64,000 nt of DNA, taken from Gordionus sp. m RMFG-2023. Taxonomy: Eukaryota; Nematomorpha; Gordioida; Chordodea; Parachordodidae. How positions within the stretch are numbered: the first letter of the stretch is position 1; each line of letters begins with the position of its first letter. This document shows positions 15,201 through 30,200 of this stretch, one piece after another. Under the pieces are notes generated by a model. It was not told the DNA's origin. It saw nothing but the letters and a program-made list of their open reading frames with translations, and ran no database searches. The position numbers were made by a program, and so were the translations under genes. The stretch covers positions 36,123,366-36,187,365 of the forward strand of contig NC_088777.1 of assembly GCF_954871325.1 (NCBI RefSeq), in the 5' to 3' direction.

Positions 15201-18200
15201 CGTTTTAAAAATCGATCTGTTTAACAACATTACTACCGAAAATATCGTATAGGTTAGGTCTTAATTTAACTATCATCTTTTAACAGTAAAAATTTTATAT
15301 TTAACCATTTTTTATATGGTTTATGTTATAAAATTATATTTGTTATTTTGATTTTGAAATGTTTTGTATTTATACAAATATATCTTTTAATATTTTATGT
15401 CTCTTTATTTATTTCATGCTAACGGAAACAAAATATACAGATAAGGAAATCATATCATATTAGGAAAAATATAAAATTACAAAAATAAATATTTCAAAAA
15501 AATAATAATAAACTAATCGTATACACTTTCTAAATAATGATTAAATATTAAAAAAAGATGGATGATGAATGAATTAAATCTTTAATTCAAATTTAATTTG
15601 TTGATAGTGACTGAAATATTAAAAATATATTTTAAAAAAAATTCCAAGATTTCAATTAGCATCATTTTTCATATTTAGAAAAACAAATCGAATGTTCGTT
15701 TTTCTACTTGATAGTGTTGGGAAATATAAAGGCCTACTCGAAATCTAAATAATCTGCTGGGGAAAAGGGCAAGAGGAAATCATAAGGAAATTTAATTAAT
15801 ACTTATTTTTTTAATTTTAAAAATCATTTATTTATAAACAAAGTTAAATTGTAAGTCAAAAATAATTTTATGAGGCCGAGTTTCAATTAAATCTACCGAC
15901 AAAATTAATTTCTAGGAATGAATTACGAAGAAAGTACACAAAATATTTTAGAAATAGCTAAAGTATATTTTTATATCAGAATTAACAATATTAATTTGCA
16001 GGGCTTGAGCCCCTATTACCTTTCACCCCCATGATACATTAAATAAAAAATTAAAATGACATTAAAAATAAAAAAATTAGGTAAACAATTTAAAAAAGAA
16101 AATAAGGTTCTCATTGAAATCCGAGAAAACTAATAGCGATTTGAGTTGATTGTAACTAAAAGAAGATCCATAACCATAAATTTGGGATTTTTTTAAACCT
16201 AAAACCTTAAAAAAATGATAGCCTAGGAAGTCTAGGGACCCATTGGTAAAAATAAATATTGGGATAAAATGAAAATCAGAAAAGTTGTGATAATTTCTAA
16301 TAATTCAATACAAATATTATAAAACATTTACATAATCTTAAAATATGATACATATTATATATATATATATATATACAATTTCCTTGTTTTTGTCAAGTTA
16401 GTGGGAATTAGAATGGATATAACGAGAAATTCTGATCAATTAAATAAATTATCAACCAAACTTTCAAAGGTGTATGCCTTCTTATCAAACATGAATATTA
16501 ATCATAAAATTATATTCATATCCTACGGTATAAGAATAATTATTTTAAAAAATCGCAGCCTCCAACAAGGGCAGTGCCCCATTAGCGACATCCTAGAACC
16601 GACTATCTTAATCATTAAACCCAAAAGCTAATCATGTTTAAGAAGAAATAACAGGCATAAACGATTATTTTAATATTTTGATGGCAACGGTGAAAATACC
16701 AAAACTCCGATTTTATATATTTACTTTTATTGGCAGGTATATCTCTCCTATTAGCTATTTTAGAAAAATCGTCTGCACCACTGGTTTCGGAAGTTGATGA
16801 TTGGTCATCTTCCCCACTCGAATCACTTGTGGAATAATCAATATCGTCTGCTTCAAAAAATGTGGTGTTACCAAAAGTAGCTAGCATCTCGTGTCCCATG
16901 ATTTTGAGGCATGCCGTCCATTTCAGTTGGTACATCATGACATCATCCGAGCTCATGGAATTATCATTTGCGGGCAATGCAGTATTATTATCTTATTTTT
17001 AAGGTATTTTAAGAGAAATTTAGATTATCAAGTTTGAATGTTATATATTTTATGAACATTTGTAATAATTCGAAAGAATAATGTTAATTTACTCTTCGCC
17101 TCATTTTATAATTCATATTCGATTTGAAATTTTTGAATGGAATACCAATAACAAATAATTTTTCAATAGGCCTACTTAGCATAAGAGCGTAAAAACGCTC
17201 TTATTTCATATTTAATGCAAGCTTTAAAAATTTACTGTACTTGGTTGATGATTACTAAAGAGAACTCTCATTTGTGAAATAATGTTGTCAGGAAATGCTT
17301 TAAAAAAATATAGATGATATTAAAAGTAAAACCTTCAATAGGAGTGCCTTTATTTAGTTATCACTTCTTATGAATAATCCAATTATACATAAATATCATA
17401 ATATTTTAATTCCGAACTTAAAGTTTCCCAATTGGTGATAAAAGTCTACAAAAAACGAACTACCTTATATAATAATAACCAACTTAAAAGGGGAAAAAAA
17501 TTTCGGACTATCGAAAACGTGTCTACAATATAAAAAGATTTAAACTTGAATTAGCTTCATTTAGTTCGCATATATTTTTGAACGAGAGACGGTTCAGAAT
17601 CTCCAGAGCCAAAATAGGGCAGCCAATCTTAATATAAGTATAAGCGCAAGCGAAATAAAGATGCCTTTCTTGAGGATTTATGGTATGAGAACCTTTATAA
17701 AAAATATGTTTTCTATCTTATCTGATTCTAAAATAAAATATATATGTAAAAATTATTCCATGGGCGTGCGATTTAAAATAGTAATCGATCGATATTTTCC
17801 GCTTGAGCCCTTAAAATATATTTCGTACAAGTTGTCCCACCTTGCCCGTAACAAATTTTGCCTAATTATCAGCTTTTAAAAATTTTAAAAACTGGCCCGG
17901 TCAGTAAAAATATACTGCAATTTATTGGGCTGGAAAATTTTTTAACACGGCCCGAATGGATCGCGCCGACCTATAATGATTATATTTCAATTTTTTTATA
18001 ATTTCAAATTGAATAAACATTTTCGAGTGGTGTTTTCAGGGTAAATTAAGACTTTAAATAAGATATATTACTATAAAATTATTTTAGGGTTTATAGTGGT
18101 TTAACTCGCTTTTCTATTTAGGGAGGTGGAAATCTTTTCTATTTTAAGGATCCTAAGTACCCTTTTGAAGATAATAACCGATATTTGTAACTATGTATAT

Positions 18201-21200
18201 AAATATTAAGAAATTAAGTTAATATGGATTAAAATATCCTAATAACTATGGCTCCCTAGATTAAATAGTCTTATGGTGGAATAATTAAATATAAAATATG
18301 TCTATATAGTGACCCAGCTTTTGAAAATTGTCAATAAAATATTTGTGTAATCTAAATTTTCCTCTTCTCATTTACGACATCTACCTTTATTTGAATAAAT
18401 CCGTTTCCTTAGGTATTGGTAAAAGTTGAAAATGCTGGTTATATCGAACATTCGGTCCATGCTCAAGAAAAAAGAAGACGGTGGTTCGCGAGTTTCTGTT
18501 ATAGAACTCATGCGTCGGCGAGAGAAAATGTTTTTATTTGTGCCATTAGCGGTAAGTTTAGCAGATAATAATGGAGGAATGGAATCACGAGGAAAGGTAG
18601 CAAACAAATCTTTCGGGTAGCTATGAGATTTAGAATCTTTGTCGTTATTAACATCGTTAATATCAATATTATTGACTACTTGCTCGGTTTCCTGGTCACT
18701 GTGTTCCGGTGATAGAGCGAATTTAACGGTTCCTTTCCTAATAAAATAATAAAAATGACATGATTATTTAAGTACGTGAATGAATGAGAGATAAGACGTG
18801 TTAAAAGTAACGGAAAAAAACTTTGAGACATAATTTCAGTAATATGACAAAAATTTTGACTGCCATTTAAGATAATTTTAAAAAAATTAGGCTCAATAAA
18901 ATGAGTTTACAGATATTGATAACTTTACCAACAATAAAAAACGATAATAATGGAGAAAAATATAAATAATAAAAGTCTTTACAATAATCAGAACTGCAGG
19001 CTAGGCCCTAAACCCAGCCATACAGGCCGTATTTTAATTCTGTTAAATATACCGGGGCCGGGCTTAAAATCCTTTTTAAAAAAATACCCGGGTCAGGCCG
19101 AATATTTTAAAACGCCATTATTATTTATAAAAATTAAAAATATAATTTTAAAAAATCGCCAGGCTAAATTCTTCTTTAAAATCCGAGTGGGCCGTGCAAA
19201 TGATAATTCTGCCGATTATTTTTATAGGATTATGGTATAGTTAAGTCAAATATCGCTAAAAGGTAAACATTTAGTAATTGAATTATTGTGAAATTGGCAG
19301 TAATAGTTTAGGAAATTTATATTTTTGTGATTTTTATAATTATATTCGTAACTCAATTATTTAAAAAAATGTTTGTTATAAATGTCAAAGAGAAGTACTT
19401 TTTAGCAACTTTTTCATCTTTAGCAGAGGGCAAATCATCATGGCGTCTTTCTTGTTCCCCGTCATTTGTTTCCAAATCATCATGGTGTTTTTCCTGTTTC
19501 TCACCATTTGATTCTTTCTCTCCCTCTCGATCTACTTCCATCAACCTTTGATTGTAAGCTTTAATGGCTTCGGCACTGTTTCTCCGTTCCCTCGAATCAG
19601 ATTTATTAAGGGTGAAACGTTTATTGTACTTGGGAGGCGCTAGGGTGTCGAGAAAGATCTTGAGCGATGCCAGATATTGACCAGATATCCACAAGCATAT
19701 GCTCAAGATAAAAGGGTCACCTTGCCGGGCTTCGCATAGTTCGAACGAATGAGGAGGTAGATCTAAGATGGTCTTTTGTAAATCCTGTTGGTCGTTAAGT
19801 TTGAGATGCGATGTAGAGTCCGGGTATAATTGAGAACTGGATTTGAAAATATTTTTTAATAATTAATAATCCGAAACCTGCAAAATAAAAAAAAACTTCT
19901 ATTCGAGCTCCCCATGGCCCAATCTTTTTAATAATTTCATGATTTATCTATTTAATTATATTTATTACAAAATATTATATGGAAATGTTTATTCATTTTA
20001 TAATTGTGATATTCAATTAGGCTAAAAAATAATAATATTAATTTTCGGGCCACGAGCTGGGCCTATATTTTATTGATGATATTGCTTTTATATGGCTGCA
20101 AATTTTTACTTTAATTTTAATATACTATATGCATTTAGTTATGAAAACAAAAATTCGATTATCAAGCTTTTTTATTTAACAAAAGAAGAAAAATTAACAT
20201 CAAAATAATTTAAACATAATTCTCGTCTTTATTAAACGTTCTATATCACAAAATCTATATTAACATAAAATTATATCCATTATTTTTATAATATAATACT
20301 TAAAGGGTATAAAATAACAATATCAATTTTTAATTTATCTTAATTTAATCTTATTATTTAAATTATAACTTTAATATGAATAAACATCATGTGACAATCT
20401 CAACATTTACCACCGGCCTGACCCACGCTGATGGGTAGCCCTAGTGGACTCTAACCCTAATTTAAAATAAGCATAGGAAGGCGAAGGGTGCATTTAGGTA
20501 TATCGTTAAATTAAAATTTAGGCACAATATAAATAAATAATGGTCACGTTCAAAAAATCATAATCTTATCTTATTTTTAATAGGACCTCTAGATCATAAT
20601 ACAGTTCATTGTGACAATTTTAGATAAAAAACATATTTTTATTTATAGTTTTTGTAACAAAAAAGGTAACGGAATAACTTATACTTACTAAAGAGGGTCG
20701 GAAGCTAAGAAGAATTGTACGAATCTCAATTCACAAGCATTGGCACTGTATTGATTATCGGGTTTAACGTCGATTTTTATCTGATCAGAATTTTTATTCC
20801 TTTCGGTATTGGAATTTAATATTATATTTTGTTCATTTTTCATATTAGGATTAAGATTTTTGCTGGAAAAATTTAAAATGTTATTGCCGTCAAAATTATC
20901 TTCGACATTAGCGGACCTAGGTTTTCTACCAAAACCAATGAGAGAACCGGGCTTCGGTTTGTATATGTGTTGCGCCTTTTTATTTTGAGAATTTTCATTT
21001 TTAGCATCAATATCGAAATTTGCAATCAAGGGATTATTATCGTCATTTGAAGAGCTGGTTCCAACTTTCCTACCAAAACCTATAAGAGAGCCAGGCTTTT
21101 TAGCAATATTCTCAAAGTTATCGGTGGTATCTGATGTAGGTATAAGGGAAGCTCGAGGTGAATAAGGTTCCGAGGTTTCTGATGCATAAATAGATATGTT

Positions 21201-24200
21201 TACGGGTTATATGAAAAATGCGAATCACGAAATAGTCAAATAATAACTATAATAAAGTAAACTAAATTTTATTGAATTTACTTGAAGGACAAAAAGACAA
21301 TGAATTAATTCTTAGTATATAATATTAACATAATACTACTATATCTATCTGAAAAATGACTCGGAGCTTCTTGTCCTTTATTCTTACAATATTTTTAAGA
21401 TCAGTATATTTATGGGAAAATTAGATATATGACTTACGATCTATATTAGGGTCTTTTTGAGATTCTTCTATATATAGTTTGCATATAATCAACGCCAGTT
21501 GAATATCTTTCAGGTATTTCAAACAAACCTACCAAAATTAAGTTCAATGCTATATGGTATTTTCATACGATATTTTTAATATCTCAAATTTTTATGTGAA
21601 TATTAAATAATAATCAGGTTGTTACATTTATTAACATCAGTCATATAATTTAATAATTTTAAACTTAAACATCCTATTATTTCAATAGGCAAAATTTTAA
21701 ATATATTAGATAGAAACTTCTATAATTTAGAGCAATAATATTTATAAACAATTCGTTTTCTATAAAAAAAAAACAAACTTGTATAGCATCGTTAAGCGAA
21801 TGGCCCAACAAGAAAAACGCCACGGCCAAATGGTATTTGTGTTTGCCTAATAACGCGAATGCATTTTTATCAGCGGCTCGTCTCCATTTGAGCTGTGTAA
21901 AGTCTTGCCTAAAGAATTCGTACATTTTGCTGTTTTGCGAAGATCTTATTTGTCGAGATGATTGTTAGAAGGAAAGACATAAAAAATGATATTAAAACCC
22001 ATTTTCAAAAACGTGTTTGATTCGGGTTCACTTGAAGATAGGTTCGGGTTCAGTATAAAAAAATCCCATAGAAACCGGTTCACAGCTCCGGGTTTGGTTC
22101 GACTGATTTTTATTGTATATAATTATTTTTCGGATTTTTACATTAACAAAATTCCTTGTACAACTTAAATGGTTTTATTGGAACTTTAACTATAAATAAA
22201 TCTACTCTTTCTTATTTTGTTCCACCAATCTTTTCCTATTATATAATTTTTTTCAAAATCTCTTCCCTATCTTCTCCATTTTGCATCTCATTTACACTCA
22301 CTTAAAAAGTCCCTGAATAACCGTCTTTTTCCCGAGTAAAATGAAGTAAAGACAGGCGTCCAATGGATCCTTGTTGATTTGAAACGAATGTTTAGCAATG
22401 TTTTCTATTAAATTAACGAGAGTAGACCTGTCGCTCAACCACCAACCGCACCCATATTTTCTGAATTCCTCCCAAGTAAAATTCCCTTTCTGTTTATAAA
22501 ATAAAATTTTATTGAATAATGCATGTCATAACTTTTTTAAAAGTAGTTTGGTACGCTAAGGTAGTAGTTTAGATTCTAAAATAATTCTTTTTGGTAAATT
22601 TTTATAATATATAAGTCATTATTATTAGTATTTTGCTAGGATTTTCATTTTTTTATATTTTTTACTAAGTTTTATAAACTTTTAAAATATAAGATTTTAG
22701 GGAAGAGTAAAAATATATAATAAATTCTTTTTTAGCGGATAAAATTTAGCACATTTTTATTTACAAACTTAAGCAATTTGGATTCTCATTATTTTAACAT
22801 GCGATTAAATCAGATCCCTTTTTACTTTTATTAATGTCTATTAAAGTTAATCAATGTGCTACTTTTGTGACAGTTTTTACTTTGTTAAAAGGAAACTAGT
22901 TAAGTTAAAGGAGATAATTGGTTACTTAATTAATTATTTATTTATAAAGAACACTAGGTTAAATTAGTATAATATATAATTCTTTAAAAATGATGATACA
23001 TTTATAAATAGTATACTTTTCAAATTTGAAATAATATTTACCTAGTTAACATTGTTGTAAATGAAGTAATAGTATTTATTTAATTAAAAGGTTTATAATA
23101 ATAATAAAATTTTTATATCATTTTAAAGATTTTTAAAAAAAATGTGTTTCTTAAATATTTATATATATATAATCATTGTATCTAAGAACAAACTTGAAAA
23201 GCCGGAATGAGCCTCAAACAAGCTGCTTGAGTGCCGGAGTGGAGAGCCCAAGCAAATGCAGAAGATTTCATTAACGGAGTCGATATCTTGTTTTTATAAA
23301 TGTCAGTTCTGTTTCGGGAAGTGGACAATTTTTTAGCGGCTGAATTGAGGTTCAAGTAATTGAATTGCCTCATGGCTATGCAATATCTTAAACCAGGCCC
23401 ATCTAATTTATCATCCTGTTCTTGATTCTTCACGATGTCCTCTTCCATATTTCCTCCATCAACTGGAGTGTGGTTTTTACGATCTTCCACTTCATAATTA
23501 CTGGTCAAGAAGGAATCATCGTTCATGAGTGATTTATCATTATCCGCATTTTTTATTGTTTTAGGGATTTCGTTGGATTCCTTTTGGATAACCCAAGCTA
23601 CCTATAGAGATTTTTTTAATTAATAATTATAAAAACTTGGACAAAACAGTGGTGTAATGACTTTGAAAGCTGAGGAAGGGTCTGCTCTCTCCTATTCAGA
23701 TCCCTCTTAATCTATAGATATTCGATTCGAAATTTACGCTCAAATAACAAATTAATTGATTTGAAAAATTCGAATTGAATATGAATAATACTACGTACGA
23801 TTTATCGGTTAAATATTTAAATTATTGGTTAATTTGAAAATTTGCAGAAGTTCATAATTACTAATTATTTTATAAATTAAAACAATTCTATTCAAATATT
23901 ATATATTTTCTGGCACTAGTGATATTAATACTTTTTAATCGTGATAATGACTTTTTATAGGCATTTAAAACCAAAAATAATCGGTCCGGCCTTCAGTCTC
24001 TATAATCGAGTCCGTGGTTTGATTCGGTCTTTAAAATCGGCTCTAACCCGATCCGACCTATGACCTTCACTAAAGGAGATGATTTTTTTCTTTCTATCTT
24101 TCCATTTTTTTGCTATTTCTTCCCTTTTATATTTACCGTATCAGCCAAAGCGAGCAACTGCGCTTGTTCAAGTGCGCTAATTTCTGGAAGCGAAATACGA

Positions 24201-27200
24201 GTCAAATAACGTGTTAGGATATTAACTTCTTTCCGACCGAATGATATTCGATGATCGCTGTTGTTTTTATTTGAAATTTTAGATGTTTTTTTTTAAATGA
24301 TAAATATTTATTCGATAATATTAAAAAAGGTTGGTGATATTGGTTGTTGATTTAAAGGTTGGTATAATATGTAAAATTTCACTTTAAAATGATACAAATT
24401 TAATTTAAGAAACCCTTTAAAATAAAAAAAAATAAATATTACATTTTTCTCTCTAAAATAAAATAATCATTTAGAATTAACCAAAAAATGTTATAAATTC
24501 CATCCCAACCTGTTATCGTCTGTTTCCTTGGACGAAATGGGCGATGAGTCGTCTAATTCTGTTTTAGTTGGCTTGGGCAAATCGTCCTCGCCTTTTTAAA
24601 AAAATTGCAAATATAATTGATTTAGTTAATTATTTTAAGTTTAACCTGATCCGAGACTAGATCTACTAGCAATTTTTGCACCTCCATCGGGCTCAACTTT
24701 ATCGACCCCGACTCTTTTGTTCATGAGAGTGATACTTTTGCTTCTGCTCCTACTCCTAGATCGAATGGATAACATGCTACCACTCCTTTCCCTTGGCTTT
24801 GTAGAAGTAGAAATTTGTACCTTTTTGATCAAAATTGGATGTAGAGTTAAATAAAAGAATTGGTTAATATTTTTAGGCCATAAGTTTTATAAGGTAATAT
24901 AAAATATAAGAATCTAGGTTTTAAAAAATGATAATTGAATCTTATTTTGCAACTTCATTTAAATTTAGCATTCATTTTAATTATTAAAATGCGTCCATGA
25001 TCAAAATATTAGCAAGGTGTTTTAGCCAAAAATGTCTTAAATTGAATAACACGCAATGCAAATATAATCTATATAATTTACGCTCCTAGAGAAATTGTAT
25101 ACATATCTTATTTTTAATAAATGGGACAAATAAATTATATATATCTTTATCTGATATTATATAAGAAAAAAAACGTTCGATTCCTCATCTGTATCTGGTG
25201 AGCCGCTCAATTGTCGTCTGATTTCTTGAATGTAAGCCATAGATGAACTGGAAGTCCCAGACAATTTAGTGGAGTCGAGTGTTAGGAATACGAACATGGG
25301 AAGAGGGGGAATCGATTCTACCTCGAAATAACCTTATTTTTTATTGTTTAATTAATTATTATATTATAATGGATGTTTTCAAATTGGCATATTTTTCCCA
25401 AATTACCTATATCACCGGAAATGTCCGGTAGACGATAAAATATATCATGTTTCACGAGCCCTGCCATTTTGGATGAGGATATTTCAGAATTAGAAAAATC
25501 GTTACGAGACAATGCCATAGAAGCAGCCCTGTTTCTGGTACCTTTGAATTAAACGAATAAAAAAATTGAAACAATAAATGAATGAACATTCCTTTCCCCT
25601 CTCTCTATATTATCTATATTTTCGCGTATCATATCAATACCGTGAAACTTTTTCCGTGAAACTTTTTCCGTGAAATGCATTACCGCGAATGTTGATTACC
25701 GCTAAAACATTATCGCGAATCATTACAGCGAATGTATTATCACAAAGGCATTACAGCGAATGAATTATCGCAAATGCAATATCGCGAATGCATTATCACG
25801 TATACAATAGTGATTTATATTTGACAAATGGTTGATATAATTAATATAAAGTATTAAAATTCTTTGCTACTTATCCACTTACTTTCTAATAAGGATTTCA
25901 TTATTAATATGTTTCTATTTTTTAAATATATCGAAAATCATAATTTTGTTTTTTTCTGGCCGATAAATTTTTCCACCGGATCTCTATTTCCTGAGGAAAC
26001 TCTTGAGACTCTAATTATATTGTAACTAATTTAGCAAGTTTAGACCTTTTTCAAAAAACCAGAGAACCAGTCTAATTACGTTTCTATATTTTTTCCTCAA
26101 TTTTTTTTAATAATTACATTAAGTCGTTTTTCAGAAAATTTGAAATACTAATATTTCACAAAAAATAAGACTCTCATTTATTCTTATTTATTTAGAAATT
26201 GGCTATACGTGTTCCCATTATGTTGCTCTTTTTTCAAATTTTTTTCGTAATTATAAATTATAATGCAAAACACAAAGCATACTCTGAGATCCATAAAATT
26301 ATTAAAATAATAAATATAATTAATGTAATTAATCTATCCTTTTTTTTCTTGTATAATACCTAACAATAAACGTCAATTCGATAATTTCTTGCTAGATTAA
26401 GGGGAATAATTTATTAATTTAGTCTATAAAATTCAAAAGGTTGTAGCCTATTACTTGATAATTTTTCGGTATATGGAACCTTCTTAAAAGCTTGTTGAAC
26501 TGGATGAATATTAAACTTTTTCCTAGAGAATTCAGGAATTACTTTATTGCAATTTTTCTTTTCATGCCTCTTCTCTTGATAAAATACTTAGTTTACAAAA
26601 TTATCGTATGTTTATAAATATATTTTTTTATACGGTCTTGCTTTCGACTATAAAAAGTGGAATCTAAATGATAAGTTCGTTTCAGCTTGTTTAATTATTT
26701 TTAATATCCGCCTATGCTTGCTTTTAAAACTTTTGTTTTAAATCATTCTATAAAACCTCTTTTAGTCTGGAAGAATGCACATTTAGAAAAATATGAAAGC
26801 ATAAAAATGTAAAAAAGAGATATTTTCCGCCTTTCGATATTTTAGGGTTGTACATCTACTCCTTGAAGTAAACAACATTGTTTTGCGAGAACAAAGATTG
26901 CACTCATAAAGTAAATATTTTATTCCATGAAATTTTCTCATCTTCAGAACAAGATGATGATAGTAATGCACAATCATTGTTATCGCCACTCTAATAGAAT
27001 TTATGACATTGGCCAGATTAATAAAATATAGCAACTGAACTGAAATGGAAATATACTATAATTTTATTAAAAGTAGCTGTTATTTTAATAATATAGGAAG
27101 CATGTTCAATTCATTCAATTTTAGTTAAACTTTTATTTGATATGTTTCTATATCCATTTTTATACAATTTTGTATTTAATCACATAACTAAAAAAAAGAC

Positions 27201-30200
27201 TCGTCAGGAATCAAGAACCTAACAAGAATCAATTAAGTAAATCATTTTTATATTATTTCTCCCAATTCCTGAGTCACAATAATAGCATTTCATCATCTGA
27301 GATTACATGAATTAAGTTCTGAGATATGTAGCCATTCAATTTACAATCTAACTATGATGCTGAATATTGTTTCATGTTTGTTGTTATAAGCCTTGGACTT
27401 GTCTTTTTGATTAAACAATAAGAGAACTTTATGCAAATTTATTATCAAAAAATGCTTATTAAGTCAATACTAAATCCCTCACTAATTAAAGCATTTTGTC
27501 AAAGAATAATATAAATGATTTCCGTGGACTAATTATCTGTTTGGTTCAATGTTTAAAATAAGACTTTTCATAGGACCTTGCAAATTTAATTTATTTCAGC
27601 CAAAGTTCCATCTAAAATCTTTAATTATTTTAGCCTAGCTATTATTTTAAATTTTAGGCCTGGGTGTGTCCTGTCCCAAATTTAATTAGAAAATATAACT
27701 AAACGCAACAATCAATTAATATAAAAATTAAATTCCTTTACCCTAATCCTAGAGAAACCTCATTTGTTGCTTAGAATCTTTTTTATATATTTTGAGTCAA
27801 AACAATAAAAAACCTAGCCCTATTTTAAAAAAAATAAAATATTTTTAGACCCAAGCCCAACTTTAACTTAATTTCCAGGTTCAACAAAGTCTGTCTAAAG
27901 ACCGATAAATATAAAATTGTAATTTTCATAAACTTAATTCCCAATTTTGCAACTAATGTAATTCAGATAATACAATCGCGGTAATGCATTCACGATTATG
28001 CATTTGCGTCAATGCATTTGTAATGTATTCGCTAACATGAATTCGCGTTAATGCACTCGCTATATTAAATTCGCTTTAATATTTTAGCGATAATGCCTTA
28101 GCGCACGATAATTCATTCGCTCTAATGTATTCGCTATAATATTTTTGCCGTATTATATTCGCTATAATGCATTCGTGATAATGCATTCGCTATAAAATTA
28201 TTTCGCGGTAATCGACATTCGCGATAATACATTTCGCGCTAAAATTTTCGCAGTATTAATAGATAACCATATTTTTGATATATTTTTCTCAACCAATCCA
28301 ATGTTTAAACCTTGCAAGGACACGTGTTCCATCTTGCTTCTAGAGGCTGCAAGGGCTGAGGCCCTATCAGATAACCCCAGGAATCTGGTCAGATATCCCA
28401 AAACGAGAACCACTGTTTCTATTTGACCGCAGCCCAACAATTCTGTTAATTGCTTAGGGTGGTATTGGGGCAGTACGTTACCTCCGAAAAGGGATTCTAA
28501 TCCATTATTTTGATTTTGTAATTTGCTAAAGGTAAAATCTTCTTCCAAAATTTTGAACGTTTCAGGGTTATTTTTATGGTAATGATGTTGCATAATTTTC
28601 AAAGGATTGGCTAATATGGTGGTATTATTAAGAGAAGGTGGGGTAAAAGGACCAGGAATTTTGAAACTGTTTTTTAGATTGATCGTATCTTTGTCAGAAT
28701 TATTCGATCGATTCTCACTTTGAACATCTTTAATTTTTACATTCAAAATGGGTAGATTAGATCTACTGCCCAATTTTGAAAGCCCAGAAGCAGCCGAAGA
28801 ATTCCTGTGGGAAGCCAAATTCAAGAGGGAAGATTTTTTACGTTTTGATACGGTCTTTTTATCAATAGACGGACTCGCCAAAGTATCTAAAGAGGGTTCT
28901 GAAGATCGTGCTTTTATTCCCTGATGCTGAATTGCCTGAAAACTCAAGCTTTTCGATCTTTCAGCATCTTTTGCATTAGATAATTTGGAGGCGGGATTGA
29001 ATTCATTGAAATCTGCCATGGTACTGCCTGTGGTATTAGCCCAATGAGAAAATACGAGCAAGGCGTGATCGCGTGATACTACAAAAGCACCCTCCCTGAC
29101 CCAAGCGGAACATAATCGTGGTATTACATAACTACTGCTATTATCATCTATGGTAGGAATCATCTTGTAATTATGCGCGTCACTACTCCCATATTGAATT
29201 CCAGGTTCGGTGATACCTTAAAAAGACATGGTATTTTTAAAATAACTAGATTATTATTAGAATATTAGATTAATGTAATATTACTCTAACCATTCTGTAG
29301 TAGTGTATTAATTTGATATATTTTTAGCAATGTATTTTAAATTAATTTCAAACCTTGAAAAACTAGCCTCCATTTGCGATCTGCCAGTAATGAGGGGTTC
29401 TCAAGGCTTTTCGTAAAAGCACCCGAACTGATAGAACTAGATGTGGCGTTATTGTCTTGCGAAAAATAGGCGTATACCGAAAGTTTTTCCCTCGAAAGTT
29501 GTTGGGTAGATTGCTTAATGCTTAAATCGGAATTCAAGGGTCGATAGGTAGGTAAGGAAGTTGAGATGAAAAGCAGATGAGAGCCATCCTCCGTTGGAAC
29601 CCATTCTACCCTCACATGACTAGACGGACTTCATTTAAACAATATTTTTAGGATAAACTTTAAATTACCGTTTGTTAATAAACTTGAAGAAATAGAGTCT
29701 GTTTAATTTGATAAAAAAAATTGTGCTCAGATAAGTAAAATAAAACGCTATAAAATATTTAAAGGAAAATCGTTTCTACTCCGACTAAGTTGTTGAAATC
29801 AAAAAAATTGTTTTTATTGACAATTTTATAATAAGACAGCTACCCAAAGTAGAAAGTAAATAACAATCAAGAACTCAAATCAAAATAATTTGCATTGTAT
29901 TTGTGTCTTACTTGTATATAAATACATATGCAATGGCTTATAATATTTCCTACTAGAGAAGAGTCTTTACAGAAAAATTATATTCTTTTATCCATTTTGG
30001 ATATGTTGTATTCCATATCAAATCAACTGAAGATTCAACCCGACCCCCTTTGATTTTTTTTAAATTTGTATGATGGTAGTATATACACTAACTAGTAAAA
30101 ATATAAAATTTGAATTCTCAACATAGCTTACTTCGTGAGATATAGCCATCTTTAGAAATGCGGAAATTCCAAAATACAATATATTTAATTTTAAATATCT

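Noticed and set aside
18426-18620. Plus-strand open frame
   Set aside because: Antisense shadow of DMXL exon 36.
25621-25803. Regular short repeats as a CRISPR array
   Set aside because: The units are degenerate, have no unique spacers, are mirrored by an inverted array at 28 kb, and the sequence is eukaryotic.
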